From Flavobacteriales bacterium (lineage in GTDB: Bacteria > Bacteroidota > Bacteroidia > Flavobacteriales > Flavobacteriaceae): 64,000 nucleotides of DNA. Position 1 is the first letter of the stretch. Each line of letters begins with the position of its first letter. Position numbers and translations under genes: made by a program. This document shows, piece after piece, positions 7,920-16,626 of this stretch. Under the pieces are notes generated by a model. It ran no database searches and was not told the DNA's origin. It saw nothing but the letters and a program-made list of their open reading frames with translations. The stretch is taken from assembly GCA_020635875.1 (NCBI GenBank), contig JACJYY010000005.1, positions 253,342-317,341 on the forward strand, in the 5' to 3' direction.

Positions 7920-10124
7920 CTAGAAACTGGCTCCAATATTGATTAACCAATACTGTGATTTACTCTCAGGCGACCATGCTTTCTTGAGCTCAATGGGGCC
8001 AAAAAATGTTTCTAAACCATAACCCACAGCATATCCTGTGTAGTCAGGTATTGTTGCCCATTCTCCACTATCAAATATATCTTCTCCTAAATTGGCAAAG
8101 TTTGCAGCAAAATTAAAATGATGTCTCTTTTTAAAGTTATAATCCAAGGTAAGCGTTGCTTTAACATAACTATCTCCACTTAAAGTAAAAAAGTCATACC
8201 CATAGAAATGTCTGAAATTATTAAACTCTTTATACCCATATCCTCCCAAAATAAAATTCATATAAGGTGATTTGTAATTTTGTATGGTAAATCCTCCTTC
8301 TGATTGCAATAGACATGAGACGGATGAGGACAATGGGATAACACCCCCAAAGTCGGCTTTCCCCATATAAAATGGTTCAAATGATTGCAGGTAACGATAT
8401 GAAAAGAGATAAGCTTGATATTGTCCTTTAAAATACACTCCTTTTTTGGGGAAATATCTTTTGTCTAAGCCCCCTAAAGTCATTCTACCAAAAATATTTA
8501 ACATTAAGTCGTTTTCATACACTCCTTTTCCATCATTTAATGTATTTGACTGCAACCTGAGGTATTTTCCTTCAAAACCCAAACTAGAATACACCTTTTT
8601 AAATAACACTTTCTGGGCATAAATTTCACCTGAGATGTCATCAAAATCAATATTCTCCTTATTCACACCTACTGATCCTATTATATTGGATAGCCTAAGA
8701 TTATTATTTAGGTTATAATTGAATTGAGTGTACCGTAATCGAGATCCAAAGCTCCAATTATACCCATTATCGATATAATAATCAATCAACCACCGGTATG
8801 TATCTCCCAAAACAAAATCCATTGACAACACATCATTGGTAAGCAATAAGTGCTTACTGGTTACATTCAATAATACACCTGTTTGAAAAACAGGATCATA
8901 ATGTAATCCCATCCGTAAATAGGTGTTGTTTTTATCTTCGGTAAGGTTGATTATCAAATTATCTTGTTTATCCAAACGATAGTCAATCTGCTCAAAGTTT
9001 TTGGTCGAATTCAAATTTACTATTCCTTCAAATAGCTTCTTTGTTGCGATCTTAGAATAAGGCTTAAAAAATAGTTTCCCTACGACATAATCCCTGTTAT
9101 AGTAGTTCAGTTCATTTACTTTTATTTCATTAATATATATGCTATCAACCGCTTTAACCGTTTTCTCTGGCCTGTAGGATGCATCCAAATGAGGAATTTT
9201 TGCCTTGAACTCATCCCACTTCTCTTTGACTCCAGCCTCTCCTACTTCAATAAGTTTACGCCCTTCTTTAAATGAAAAAAATGTAAATTCAGAAATATCT
9301 GGTTCTATGAGTATGTCTACCAATTTTTCTTTTTCGTGCATTTTTTTCATCATATCAAAATTGGCAATCTTCATCACAATTGCCGTCGAATTACTTTCTG
9401 AATCTGATTTATTGGTTAGATCGGCTTGAACATTTACCCCAATTATAATATCTGCTCCCATTTTCCTTAATTCTTCAACCGGAAAATTATTAATCACACC
9501 GCCATCAACAAGTCGCTTGTCTCCAATTGTAACAGGATAATAAAGTGAAGGAAAAGCACTACTTGCTACCATCGCTTTCGCCAAATTTCCTTTCTTGAGC
9601 ACAACTTCCTCTCCTGTTTGAATATCGTGCGCCACACAGGCAAATGGAATAGGCAACTTACTGAAGTCTCTTATGTGCCGAACATGCATCGTCATCTCCA
9701 TCAAAAAACTATAATTATATAGCCCTTTAGAATAGGCTTCTGGGAATGTTAGATTGAAATCTTTAACAGGAAGTGTCAACGCATATTTGTCCTCATCATG
9801 CTTATCATAAGAAACTCTCGAAGAAGTCACAGGATAATCATTTACAATTGCGTTTGAATCTAATATTTCAAAAATGGAATCTAACTGTTGTCCCGTATAC
9901 CCAGAGGCATATAATCCACCTATAACGGCTCCCATACTGGTACCTGTAATGAAATCAATTTTGACTCCTGCTCCTTCCAATGCTTTGATCGCCCCCACAT
10001 GTGCAAATCCTTTTGCTCCTCCTCCACTCAACACTAACCCAACTTTTGGTCGGTCTGGTTTTTGTTGAGAAAAAGAAAAAAGGCTACTAATCATAACGGT
10101 TATAAGTAGCGTAATTTTATACAT
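7920..10124 (-). CDS. Patatin-like phospholipase fused to an outer-membrane barrel
   Basis: The 734-residue protein has a signal peptide (about 1-20), a patatin domain (about 27-215), a POTRA-like segment (about 310-385) and a C-terminal BamA/FhaC-type beta-barrel (about 395-734). The lipase signatures are intact: oxyanion loop GGGAKG at 34-39, nucleophile GTSMG with S63, and DGG at 207-209 for the Ser-Asp dyad. This is the RssA/PlpD-like architecture, in which a lipid hydrolase is delivered to or anchored at the outer membrane through the barrel. It starts 6 bases after the uvrC stop. The substrate is unknown; phospholipase activity is inferred from the family. Confidence 0.9.
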   Translation of the reverse strand: MYKITLLITVMISSLFSFSQQKPDRPKVGLVLSGGGAKGFAHVGAIKALEGAGVKIDFITGTSMGAVIGGLYASGYTGQQLDSIFEILDSNAIVNDYPVTSSRVSYDKHDEDKYALTLPVKDFNLTFPEAYSKGLYNYSFLMEMTMHVRHIRDFSKLPIPFACVAHDIQTGEEVVLKKGNLAKAMVASSAFPSLYYPVTIGDKRLVDGGVINNFPVEELRKMGADIIIGVNVQADLTNKSDSESNSTAIVMKIANFDMMKKMHEKEKLVDILIEPDISEFTFFSFKEGRKLIEVGEAGVKEKWDEFKAKIPHLDASYRPEKTVKAVDSIYINEIKVNELNYYNRDYVVGKLFFKPYSKIATKKLFEGIVNLNSTKNFEQIDYRLDKQDNLIINLTEDKNNTYLRMGLHYDPVFQTGVLLNVTSKHLLLTNDVLSMDFVLGDTYRWLIDYYIDNGYNWSFGSRLRYTQFNYNLNNNLRLSNIIGSVGVNKENIDFDDISGEIYAQKVLFKKVYSSLGFEGKYLRLQSNTLNDGKGVYENDLMLNIFGRMTLGGLDKRYFPKKGVYFKGQYQAYLFSYRYLQSFEPFYMGKADFGGVIPLSSSVSCLLQSEGGFTIQNYKSPYMNFILGGYGYKEFNNFRHFYGYDFFTLSGDSYVKATLTLDYNFKKRHHFNFAANFANLGEDIFDSGEWATIPDYTGYAVGYGLETFFGPIELKKAWSPESKSQYWLINIGASF

Positions 10125-10130
10125 GCGAGT

Positions 10131-11936
10131 CTATTTTTTCGTGTTACTATAAAAATCTAAAATTTTTTTGGCTTTTGAAAGTCCTACTACTAAAGAAATT
10201 TCTTTTTCTGTGGCTTGAGACAATCTCTTCATCGATTTGAAATGTTTCATTAGTGTGATTCTGGTTTTTTCTCCTATCCCAGGAATATTTTCTATAGAAG
10301 ATTGAAGCGCATCTTTACTTCGTTTATTTCGGTGAAAGGTAATACCAAAACGATGGGCTTCATTTCGCAATTGCTGTATGATTTTTAGCGATTCTGACTT
10401 TTTGTCTAAATACAACGGTATGCTATCTCCGGGGAAATAGATTTCCTCCAATCTTTTAGCTATTCCTATGATGGCAATTTTTCCTCTTAAATTCAGTTTT
10501 TCTAAACTTTTTAGAGCTGCAGACAATTGTCCTTTACCCCCATCAATTATGATGAGTTGAGGCAAGGGTTGTTTTTCTTCTAAAAGTCTTTTGTATCTCC
10601 TATAAACTACTTCTGTCATTGACGCGAAATCATCGGGCCCTTCAACGGTTTTAATAGCAAAATGACGATACTCATTTTTGGAAGGTTTGCCGTCTATAAA
10701 AACAACACATGCAGCAACAGGATTAGTTCCTTGAATATTTGAATTGTCAAAACATTCTATGTGACGAGGTTCTTCCGACAAACGCAAATCTTTCTTCATC
10801 TGATCCATAATTCTATTCGTATGTCTTTCTGGATCAACTATCTTCAATTGCTTGTATTGATCGATACGATAATATTTTGCGTTTCGGATGGACAAATCAA
10901 GTAAATCCCTTTTATCTCCTAATTTTGGGACGGTTATTTTGACTCCCTCTTCTACTCTAAGTCCATGTAGAGGCACAATAATTTCTTTCGCAATTAAATT
11001 GAATCTACTACGCAACTCTACTATAGCCAATTCCAGTAATTCTTGTTCTGTCTCTTCCAATTTTTTCTTTAATTCCATGGTGTGAGAACGCACAATTGCC
11101 CCTTCTACAATTTGTAAAAAATTGACAAATGCAGCACTCTCATCTGAAATAATAGAAAAAACATCTACCATAATATCTCGAGAATTTACCACTGTAGATC
11201 GTGCCTGATAATTTTCAAGAACCTCTAATTTTTCTTTTAATATATGGGCTTTCTCAAATTGTAATTCAGCAGAAAAAATAGTCATCTGCTCTTTAAAATC
11301 CTTCCTTATTTTACTAAAATTTCCTTTAAGAATGTCTCGTATGGCAACAATCTGGTTAGTATATTCCTTTTCTTCTTGATGTCCTTCGCAAGGCCCTAGA
11401 CAATTGCCTATGTGATATTCTAGACAAACTTTAAATTTTCCCTCATCAATATTCTTCGGTGACAAATCATAATTACATGTTCGTATCGGATATAGCTCCT
11501 TAAACAGATCCAGTAATGTATGTATGGTTTTAAAATTGGTATACGGACCAAAATACTCCGATCCATCTTTTATCATTCTGCGAGTGGCAAATAATCTAGG
11601 GAATCGTTCATTTTTAATACATATCCAAGGATACGATTTATCGTCCTTTAATAATATATTATACCGAGGTTGGTATTTTTTAATAAGATTATTTTCGAGT
11701 AAAAGCGCATCTGTCTCTGTTTCAACGACAATGTGTTTAATGTTTACAATTTTTTTGACCATTACATTGGTCTTTCCGTAATCGTGAACTTTCGAAAAAT
11801 AAGAAGATACTCGTTTTTTAAGATTTTTGGCCTTACCGACATAAATGATTTTGTCATTTTTATCCCAAAACTGATATACCCCAGGGTTAGTTGGTAGTGT
11901 TTGTAATTGAAGTTCTAACCCTTTTATTTCACTCAT
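10131..11936 (-). CDS. uvrC: Excinuclease ABC subunit C (UvrC)
   Basis: UvrC makes both incisions around bulky DNA lesions bound by UvrB. The 601-residue protein has the expected domain order: GIY-YIG nuclease at about 14-92 (GVYQFWDKNDKIIYVGKAKN), a Cys cluster near 165-180, a UVR helix pair at about 205-245, an RNase H-like nuclease with CFDNSNIQGT around 400, and tandem helix-hairpin-helix motifs at the end (NIPGIGEKT). All parts appear complete. It lies in the minus-strand series upstream of the patatin gene, separated by 6 bases. Confidence 0.97.
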   Translation of the reverse strand: MSEIKGLELQLQTLPTNPGVYQFWDKNDKIIYVGKAKNLKKRVSSYFSKVHDYGKTNVMVKKIVNIKHIVVETETDALLLENNLIKKYQPRYNILLKDDKSYPWICIKNERFPRLFATRRMIKDGSEYFGPYTNFKTIHTLLDLFKELYPIRTCNYDLSPKNIDEGKFKVCLEYHIGNCLGPCEGHQEEKEYTNQIVAIRDILKGNFSKIRKDFKEQMTIFSAELQFEKAHILKEKLEVLENYQARSTVVNSRDIMVDVFSIISDESAAFVNFLQIVEGAIVRSHTMELKKKLEETEQELLELAIVELRSRFNLIAKEIIVPLHGLRVEEGVKITVPKLGDKRDLLDLSIRNAKYYRIDQYKQLKIVDPERHTNRIMDQMKKDLRLSEEPRHIECFDNSNIQGTNPVAACVVFIDGKPSKNEYRHFAIKTVEGPDDFASMTEVVYRRYKRLLEEKQPLPQLIIIDGGKGQLSAALKSLEKLNLRGKIAIIGIAKRLEEIYFPGDSIPLYLDKKSESLKIIQQLRNEAHRFGITFHRNKRSKDALQSSIENIPGIGEKTRITLMKHFKSMKRLSQATEKEISLVVGLSKAKKILDFYSNTKK

Positions 11937-11966
11937 GAGATGACTCTTAAATTGTAACCAAAGAAC

Positions 11967-12470
11967 CTATTCCGCTCCTTGTTCAAATTTAATGTCTTTT
12001 TTTAAAACTTGACGTTCTAATTGCTTTTGAAATTGATTGAAACTTTGGACTACTTTTTCGGAATATTCTTTTAACAATTGCTCGTTTAAGTAATCTTGGT
12101 CTGCCTGTGTATCTAACATTTTTATATTGGAATACAGCATTTTTAAACGACTAATCAATTCATTACTGGTCAATGTCTCGGGTATAGTTTCAGAAACTTT
12201 TGAAGTTTTTTGTGATAGTATTTCCGTTTTTTGTCTTATTGACCCTAAAGTTGCTTGAGGTTTTTCAGTAAGTTCTAACTGCAATAATTTTAGTTCTGTC
12301 CAGTTTTCAATTTCATGCTGCGCATTTGGATCCAATTTTTCTGTGACAACACCCCATTTTTCAACTATGACTGGGTAAATAGACTGTTGTGATTCATCCT
12401 GTTTTTTTGCTTGATTATAGCACGAAACCAACACTACACATAATAAGTAATACACTATGGGATATTTCAT
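11967..12470 (-). CDS. Hypothetical lipoprotein downstream of feoB
   Basis: I do not recognise the family. The frame is open further upstream inside feoB, but the best start is the ATG at 12470, which gives 167 residues beginning MKYPIVYYLLCVVLVSC, a clear lipoprotein signal with the lipobox cysteine near residue 17. The mature part is helical and charged, with Gln/Glu/Leu-rich segments compatible with coiled coil. It starts 3 bases past the feoB stop codon, so it is probably co-transcribed with feoAB. A role in iron uptake is possible only by context. Confidence 0.65.
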   Translation of the reverse strand: MKYPIVYYLLCVVLVSCYNQAKKQDESQQSIYPVIVEKWGVVTEKLDPNAQHEIENWTELKLLQLELTEKPQATLGSIRQKTEILSQKTSKVSETIPETLTSNELISRLKMLYSNIKMLDTQADQDYLNEQLLKEYSEKVVQSFNQFQKQLERQVLKKDIKFEQGAE

Positions 12471-12472
12471 AT

Positions 12473-14572
12473 TTAACTGAATATTTGATATGCTAATAAT
12501 GCGGAGATATAAGCTAATGCCGTCATAGATACTAATTGCACCAAAGGCCATTGCCAACTATTGGTTTCTTTTTTGGTCACAGCCAATGTACTCATACATT
12601 GCATAGCAAAAGCATAAAACAACAATAACGACATTCCAGTGGCAAAGGTATATCTAGACCCTCCCGTATTGGGATTAATTTCGGATTGCATTCGCTGCTT
12701 TATTGTTGTATCATTCCCTCCTCCAACGCTGTAAATAGTTGCTAAAGTACTTACAAAAACTTCTCTTGCTGCAAATGAAGACACTAAAGCCACCCCAATT
12801 TTCCAATCGTAACCTAGAGGTTCAATAGCTGGTTCTATGGCTTTTCCCATAACGCCAATCAATGAGTTTTCAAGTCGATAGGATTCAATTTCATGATTCA
12901 ATTTTTCATCGGATATAGATACGCCTTGATACTTTCTTTTGACTATTTCTTCGCTGTTATCAAAATTTTCTCCAACTCCATAAGATGCCAAAAACCAAAG
13001 TACAATAGACAGGGAAAGAATAATTTTACCCGCACCAAACACAAATGATTTTGTCTTCTCAATTACTGTGTATAATACGTTTTTAAACAGCGGAAGTTTG
13101 TAATTAGGCATTTCGACTACAAAAAATGACTTACCTGTATATTTCATGGTCTTATTTAAAATATAAGCAGACACTATGGCCACAATAAAACCTATAAAAT
13201 AGAGCAACATTAGCATCAAACCTTGTAGATTTATCAATCCTAAATAACGTACATCTGGAATAACTAATGCTATGATAATTGAATACACCGGTAGTCTTGC
13301 AGAACAGGTAATAAAAGGTGTGACCAAAATCGTTATCAATCTTTCCTTCCAATTCTCAATATTACGAGTCGCCATAATGGCAGGAATCGCACAAGCTGTT
13401 CCCGAAATCAAAGGCACTATACTTTTTCCACTTAAACCGAAGCGTTTCATGATTTTATCCATCAAGAATACTACCCTACTCATGTATCCTGATTCTTCTA
13501 AAACAGCAATAAACAAAAACAAAAATGCAATCTGTGGAATAAAAATCACTACACCACCTATACCTGGGATTAAACCTTCTGCAATTAAATCTGTAAAAAT
13601 CCCAGAAGGTAATTGACTCCTAAAAAATTGACTCATATCTGCAAAAAAACCATCTATATAATCCATTGGCAGACTTGACCATTCAAAAATGGATTGGAAT
13701 ATAGAGAATAGAATAAACAGAAATATCAGGTATCCAAATACGCGATGAGTTAAAATCTTATCCAATCGGCTTCGTAAATCTCTGGCTTGGGCAGCATCAA
13801 TTTTTAATCCTTGTTTGAGTACTTCATTGATAAACTGGTAGCGTTTGATGGTCTCCTTTTGTTGTAATCTTTTAAGCTCTGATTTGGGTTTTACAAAAGA
13901 GGGCACATTGAGTGTTTTTCTGTCTAAATTGGCAAAGTTCACGTCTTGAGTAATCACTAGCCACAACTTGTATAACGACTGATTAGGAAATGCCTTTCTT
14001 AAATTGTTAAAATATTCTGGATCAATAACCGAAGCGTTAACACAGGGTGTATCTGACAATTCTTGGTAATTGACTATACTTTCTTTAATCTTATCTATTC
14101 CTGTATTTTTACGAGAACTCACCAAAACAATTTTGGTTTTTAGTAACTTCTCCAATAAGGGGATGTCTAATGAAATACCTTTTAAACCCATTCGATCTGC
14201 CATATTAATAACAAGCAGTGTCGGAATCTCTAGATCTTTGATTTGTGTAAACAGTAAAAGGTTTCTCTTGAGATTTTCGACATCCGCCACTACAATAGCC
14301 ACGTCTGGATAATCTTCGTGATTTTTGTTAAGTAATAGCTCAATAACTACATTTTCATCTAGTGAACTGGCGTTGAGGCTATACGTTCCTGGCAAGTCTA
14401 ATAGTTTAGCGGTAGTTCCGTTAGGCAAATCACAAATGCCTTGTTTTTTCTCTACAGTAATACCTGGATAGTTGCCCACTTGCTGATTAAGACCCGTCAA
14501 CCTATTAAACACAGAAGTCTTACCCGTGTTCGGGTTCCCTATCAAAGCGACTTTAATTACAGAAGACTTCAT
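12473..14572 (-). CDS. feoB: Ferrous iron transporter FeoB
   Basis: FeoB is the inner-membrane Fe(II) transporter with an N-terminal G-protein domain. The 699-residue protein shows the G1 loop GNPNTGKTS (about 12-20), G2/G3 (LDLPGTYSL), and NMAD as G4. After a helical GDI-like region come about eight membrane segments with the two Gate blocks, including GLSGKSIVPLISGTACAIPA and SSFAAREVFVSTLATIY. FeoA precedes it by 8 bases on the same strand, the usual feoAB operon. No FeoC gene was seen. Regulation by Fur is likely from the family but no operator was identified. Confidence 0.96.
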   Translation of the reverse strand: MKSSVIKVALIGNPNTGKTSVFNRLTGLNQQVGNYPGITVEKKQGICDLPNGTTAKLLDLPGTYSLNASSLDENVVIELLLNKNHEDYPDVAIVVADVENLKRNLLLFTQIKDLEIPTLLVINMADRMGLKGISLDIPLLEKLLKTKIVLVSSRKNTGIDKIKESIVNYQELSDTPCVNASVIDPEYFNNLRKAFPNQSLYKLWLVITQDVNFANLDRKTLNVPSFVKPKSELKRLQQKETIKRYQFINEVLKQGLKIDAAQARDLRSRLDKILTHRVFGYLIFLFILFSIFQSIFEWSSLPMDYIDGFFADMSQFFRSQLPSGIFTDLIAEGLIPGIGGVVIFIPQIAFLFLFIAVLEESGYMSRVVFLMDKIMKRFGLSGKSIVPLISGTACAIPAIMATRNIENWKERLITILVTPFITCSARLPVYSIIIALVIPDVRYLGLINLQGLMLMLLYFIGFIVAIVSAYILNKTMKYTGKSFFVVEMPNYKLPLFKNVLYTVIEKTKSFVFGAGKIILSLSIVLWFLASYGVGENFDNSEEIVKRKYQGVSISDEKLNHEIESYRLENSLIGVMGKAIEPAIEPLGYDWKIGVALVSSFAAREVFVSTLATIYSVGGGNDTTIKQRMQSEINPNTGGSRYTFATGMSLLLFYAFAMQCMSTLAVTKKETNSWQWPLVQLVSMTALAYISALLAYQIFS

Positions 14573-14580
14573 TAACCAAT

Positions 14581-14805
14581 TTACTTTTCAACTATTATTT
14601 CCTTAGCTGTTTCCAAACGAATAGCTAGATGACTATCATTTATATTAAGATAAAGAGGGTCTCCCAAAGGTGCCTTTTGAATCAATTTGACACAATTTCC
14701 TGGCAAACAACCCATCTCTAACAGTTTCAACGGAATCATATCCAAATTGAAATCGACAATTTGACCTTCTTCTCCCTTTTTTAATTGATCAACCGTAACC
14801 CTCAA
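14581..14805 (-). CDS. feoA: Ferrous iron transport protein FeoA
   Basis: FeoA is a small SH3-like cytosolic protein that supports FeoB. The 74-residue length matches stand-alone FeoA. The segment with LKLLEMGCLPGNCVKLI corresponds to the usual 'rLxxMGlxpGxxv' core, followed by GDPLYLNINDSHLAIRLE, the family's C-terminal strand. It is the first gene of the feoAB pair and ends 8 bases before feoB. Confidence 0.93.
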   Translation of the reverse strand: MRVTVDQLKKGEEGQIVDFNLDMIPLKLLEMGCLPGNCVKLIQKAPLGDPLYLNINDSHLAIRLETAKEIIVEK

Positions 14806-14864
14806 GACTTATTTAGATTGAATTAATTTAATAAAGCGAAGATACATCCATTTCTTATATTATT

Positions 14865-15542
14865 CTAATTATTAGGATTTTGTATCAACCATTCTATGTC
14901 CTCTAACAAACGTACCATTTCTTCCTCATTAGTTCCATCATAATATCCTCTAACTCTTCTTTTTGTATCAACCAAAACAAAATTTTCGGTATGTACCATA
15001 TCATACAACTCACTAGCCTCACTGGTCTTGACAACCATATAGGATTTTCTCGCTGTATAATATATATCTTTTTTATTTCCAGTGACTAAATGCCATTTAT
15101 CTTTTATCGCTCCATGTTTATCTCCATATGCCTTTATCACAGAAACACTATCAATATGTGGCATAACCGTATGAGACAACAGCTTTACTTCAGGAAAACG
15201 CATTAGTTCCTTTTGAAGTCCGCTCATGTTTTTTGTCATAATTGGACAAATAGTAGGACAAGTTGTAAAGAAAAAATCCGCTATATACACCTTCCCCTTA
15301 AAATCCTCTTGAGTAATCGTATCTCTATATTGATTAATAAACGAGAAATCAGCAATAGTGTGATATTTTTTTACATGCTGAATCGAAGTATCTACCAACT
15401 CTGGATTGACTTCTGCTGGACTATATATGGGCAACCGCTTCGGCGGATTTAAGGCGTTATAATACAAAGTCAACACAATGACCGAAAACAACACAAAACT
15501 TATAATAAAATACTTGTACCGCTTAAAATACTGAAAGAACAT
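14865..15542 (-). CDS. SCO1/SenC-family copper/thiol protein
   Basis: The 225-residue protein has one N-terminal membrane anchor (about 11-28) and a thioredoxin-fold domain. The copper-binding CxxxC is present as FFFTTCPTICPIMT (C95, C99), and the third ligand histidine is at about 184 in DMVHTENFVLVD. SCO proteins deliver copper to the CuA site of cytochrome oxidase or maintain its thiols, on the periplasmic side of the inner membrane. No cytochrome oxidase genes are nearby in this window. It is upstream of feoA by about 60 bases and may or may not share its transcript. Confidence 0.9.
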   Translation of the reverse strand: MFFQYFKRYKYFIISFVLFSVIVLTLYYNALNPPKRLPIYSPAEVNPELVDTSIQHVKKYHTIADFSFINQYRDTITQEDFKGKVYIADFFFTTCPTICPIMTKNMSGLQKELMRFPEVKLLSHTVMPHIDSVSVIKAYGDKHGAIKDKWHLVTGNKKDIYYTARKSYMVVKTSEASELYDMVHTENFVLVDTKRRVRGYYDGTNEEEMVRLLEDIEWLIQNPNN

Positions 15543-15629
15543 TATACCTATTTAAATTCCATTCAAAGTTATGACATTAAACACCTTAGTAGAAGCATTT
15601 TTTTATATTTGAAGAAATTTCAAGAGAAA

Positions 15630-16625
15630 ATGGACAAAGCTGTTAAGTTTGCTGTTATCGGTGGGGGAAGTTGGGCAACCGCAATTACCAAAATGTTAAG
15701 TGCTAATAGTTCTAGTATCAATTGGTACATCCGTAGTGAATACATCATTGAACATATGAAAATTCACAAACACAATCCAAACTATCTGAGTTCTATAGAA
15801 TTTGATTTAACCAAAATCAATTTGACTAAAGATGTTAATGTAGCTATCCAAGACGCAGATTATGTAGTTCTGGCTATTCCTTCTCCCTATTTACATGAAG
15901 AGCTCAAACCTTTAACCGTAAATCTCAAAGATAAAGTGGTATTTTCTGCCATTAAGGGTATTGTTCCTGAATCGAGTCTTATTGTAGGAGAACACCTTCA
16001 TAAAACATATGATATCCCTTTTGAAAATATAGGAGTTATTACTGGCCCATGTCACGCCGAGGAAGTTGCCCTTGAACGTTTATCATACCTGACCGTGGCA
16101 TGTTCAGACAAAAAAAAGGCTGCTTTTATTGGAAAACATCTTTCTACCAATTATATAAAAACAAAAATTACGGATGATATTATCGGCACAGAATATGCCG
16201 CGGTACTCAAAAACATCTATGCCATTGCTGCTGGTATGGCACACAGTTTAGGCTACGGAGATAATTTTCAAGCGGTATTGATGAGCAACGCCATTCGTGA
16301 AATGAAAAAGTTTATCCGTAAAGTACACCGAATGAAGAGAAACATCAATCAGTCTGCTTATTTGGGAGACTTACTGGTTACTGGATATTCAACCTTTTCT
16401 AGAAATAGATTACTCGGCAATATGATTGGTAAAGGCTATACGGTTAAATCTGCCATTATTGAAATTGGAATGGTGGCAGAAGGCTATTACGCCGCTAAAA
16501 GTGCCCATATCCTAAATCAATCGCACAACGCTACTATTCCTATTATTGATGCTGTTTATAGTGTGTTGTATGAAGGAAAAGACGCAAAAAAAGTGATGGC
16601 AAAATTGACCAGTAAGCTTAATTAA
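15630..16625 (+). CDS. gpsA: NAD(P)+-dependent glycerol-3-phosphate dehydrogenase
   Basis: GpsA reduces dihydroxyacetone phosphate to sn-glycerol 3-phosphate for phospholipid synthesis. I chose the ATG at 15630 (331 residues), the usual family length; the frame also opens at a TTG at 15609. The nucleotide-binding motif AVIGGGSWATAI is at about 9-20. FSAIKGI and ITGPCHAEEVA are typical of the family, and the catalytic-domain lysine lies in GTEYAAVLKNIYAIAAG. It is transcribed away from the SCO-feo series and converges on the porZ-like gene with only 1 base between stops. The product would feed PlsC-type acyltransferases such as the one at 2.9-3.6 kb. Confidence 0.95.
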   Translation: MDKAVKFAVIGGGSWATAITKMLSANSSSINWYIRSEYIIEHMKIHKHNPNYLSSIEFDLTKINLTKDVNVAIQDADYVVLAIPSPYLHEELKPLTVNLKDKVVFSAIKGIVPESSLIVGEHLHKTYDIPFENIGVITGPCHAEEVALERLSYLTVACSDKKKAAFIGKHLSTNYIKTKITDDIIGTEYAAVLKNIYAIAAGMAHSLGYGDNFQAVLMSNAIREMKKFIRKVHRMKRNINQSAYLGDLLVTGYSTFSRNRLLGNMIGKGYTVKSAIIEIGMVAEGYYAAKSAHILNQSHNATIPIIDAVYSVLYEGKDAKKVMAKLTSKLN

Positions 16626-16626
16626 C

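Noticed and set aside
11967..12557. Longer start for the lipoprotein downstream of feoB (196 residues).
   Set aside because: The extension overlaps feoB and lacks a signal peptide; the ATG at 12470 starts a clear lipoprotein signal.
15609..15629. TTG start for gpsA at 15609.
   Set aside because: The ATG at 15630 gives the usual family length and places the NAD loop in the expected position.
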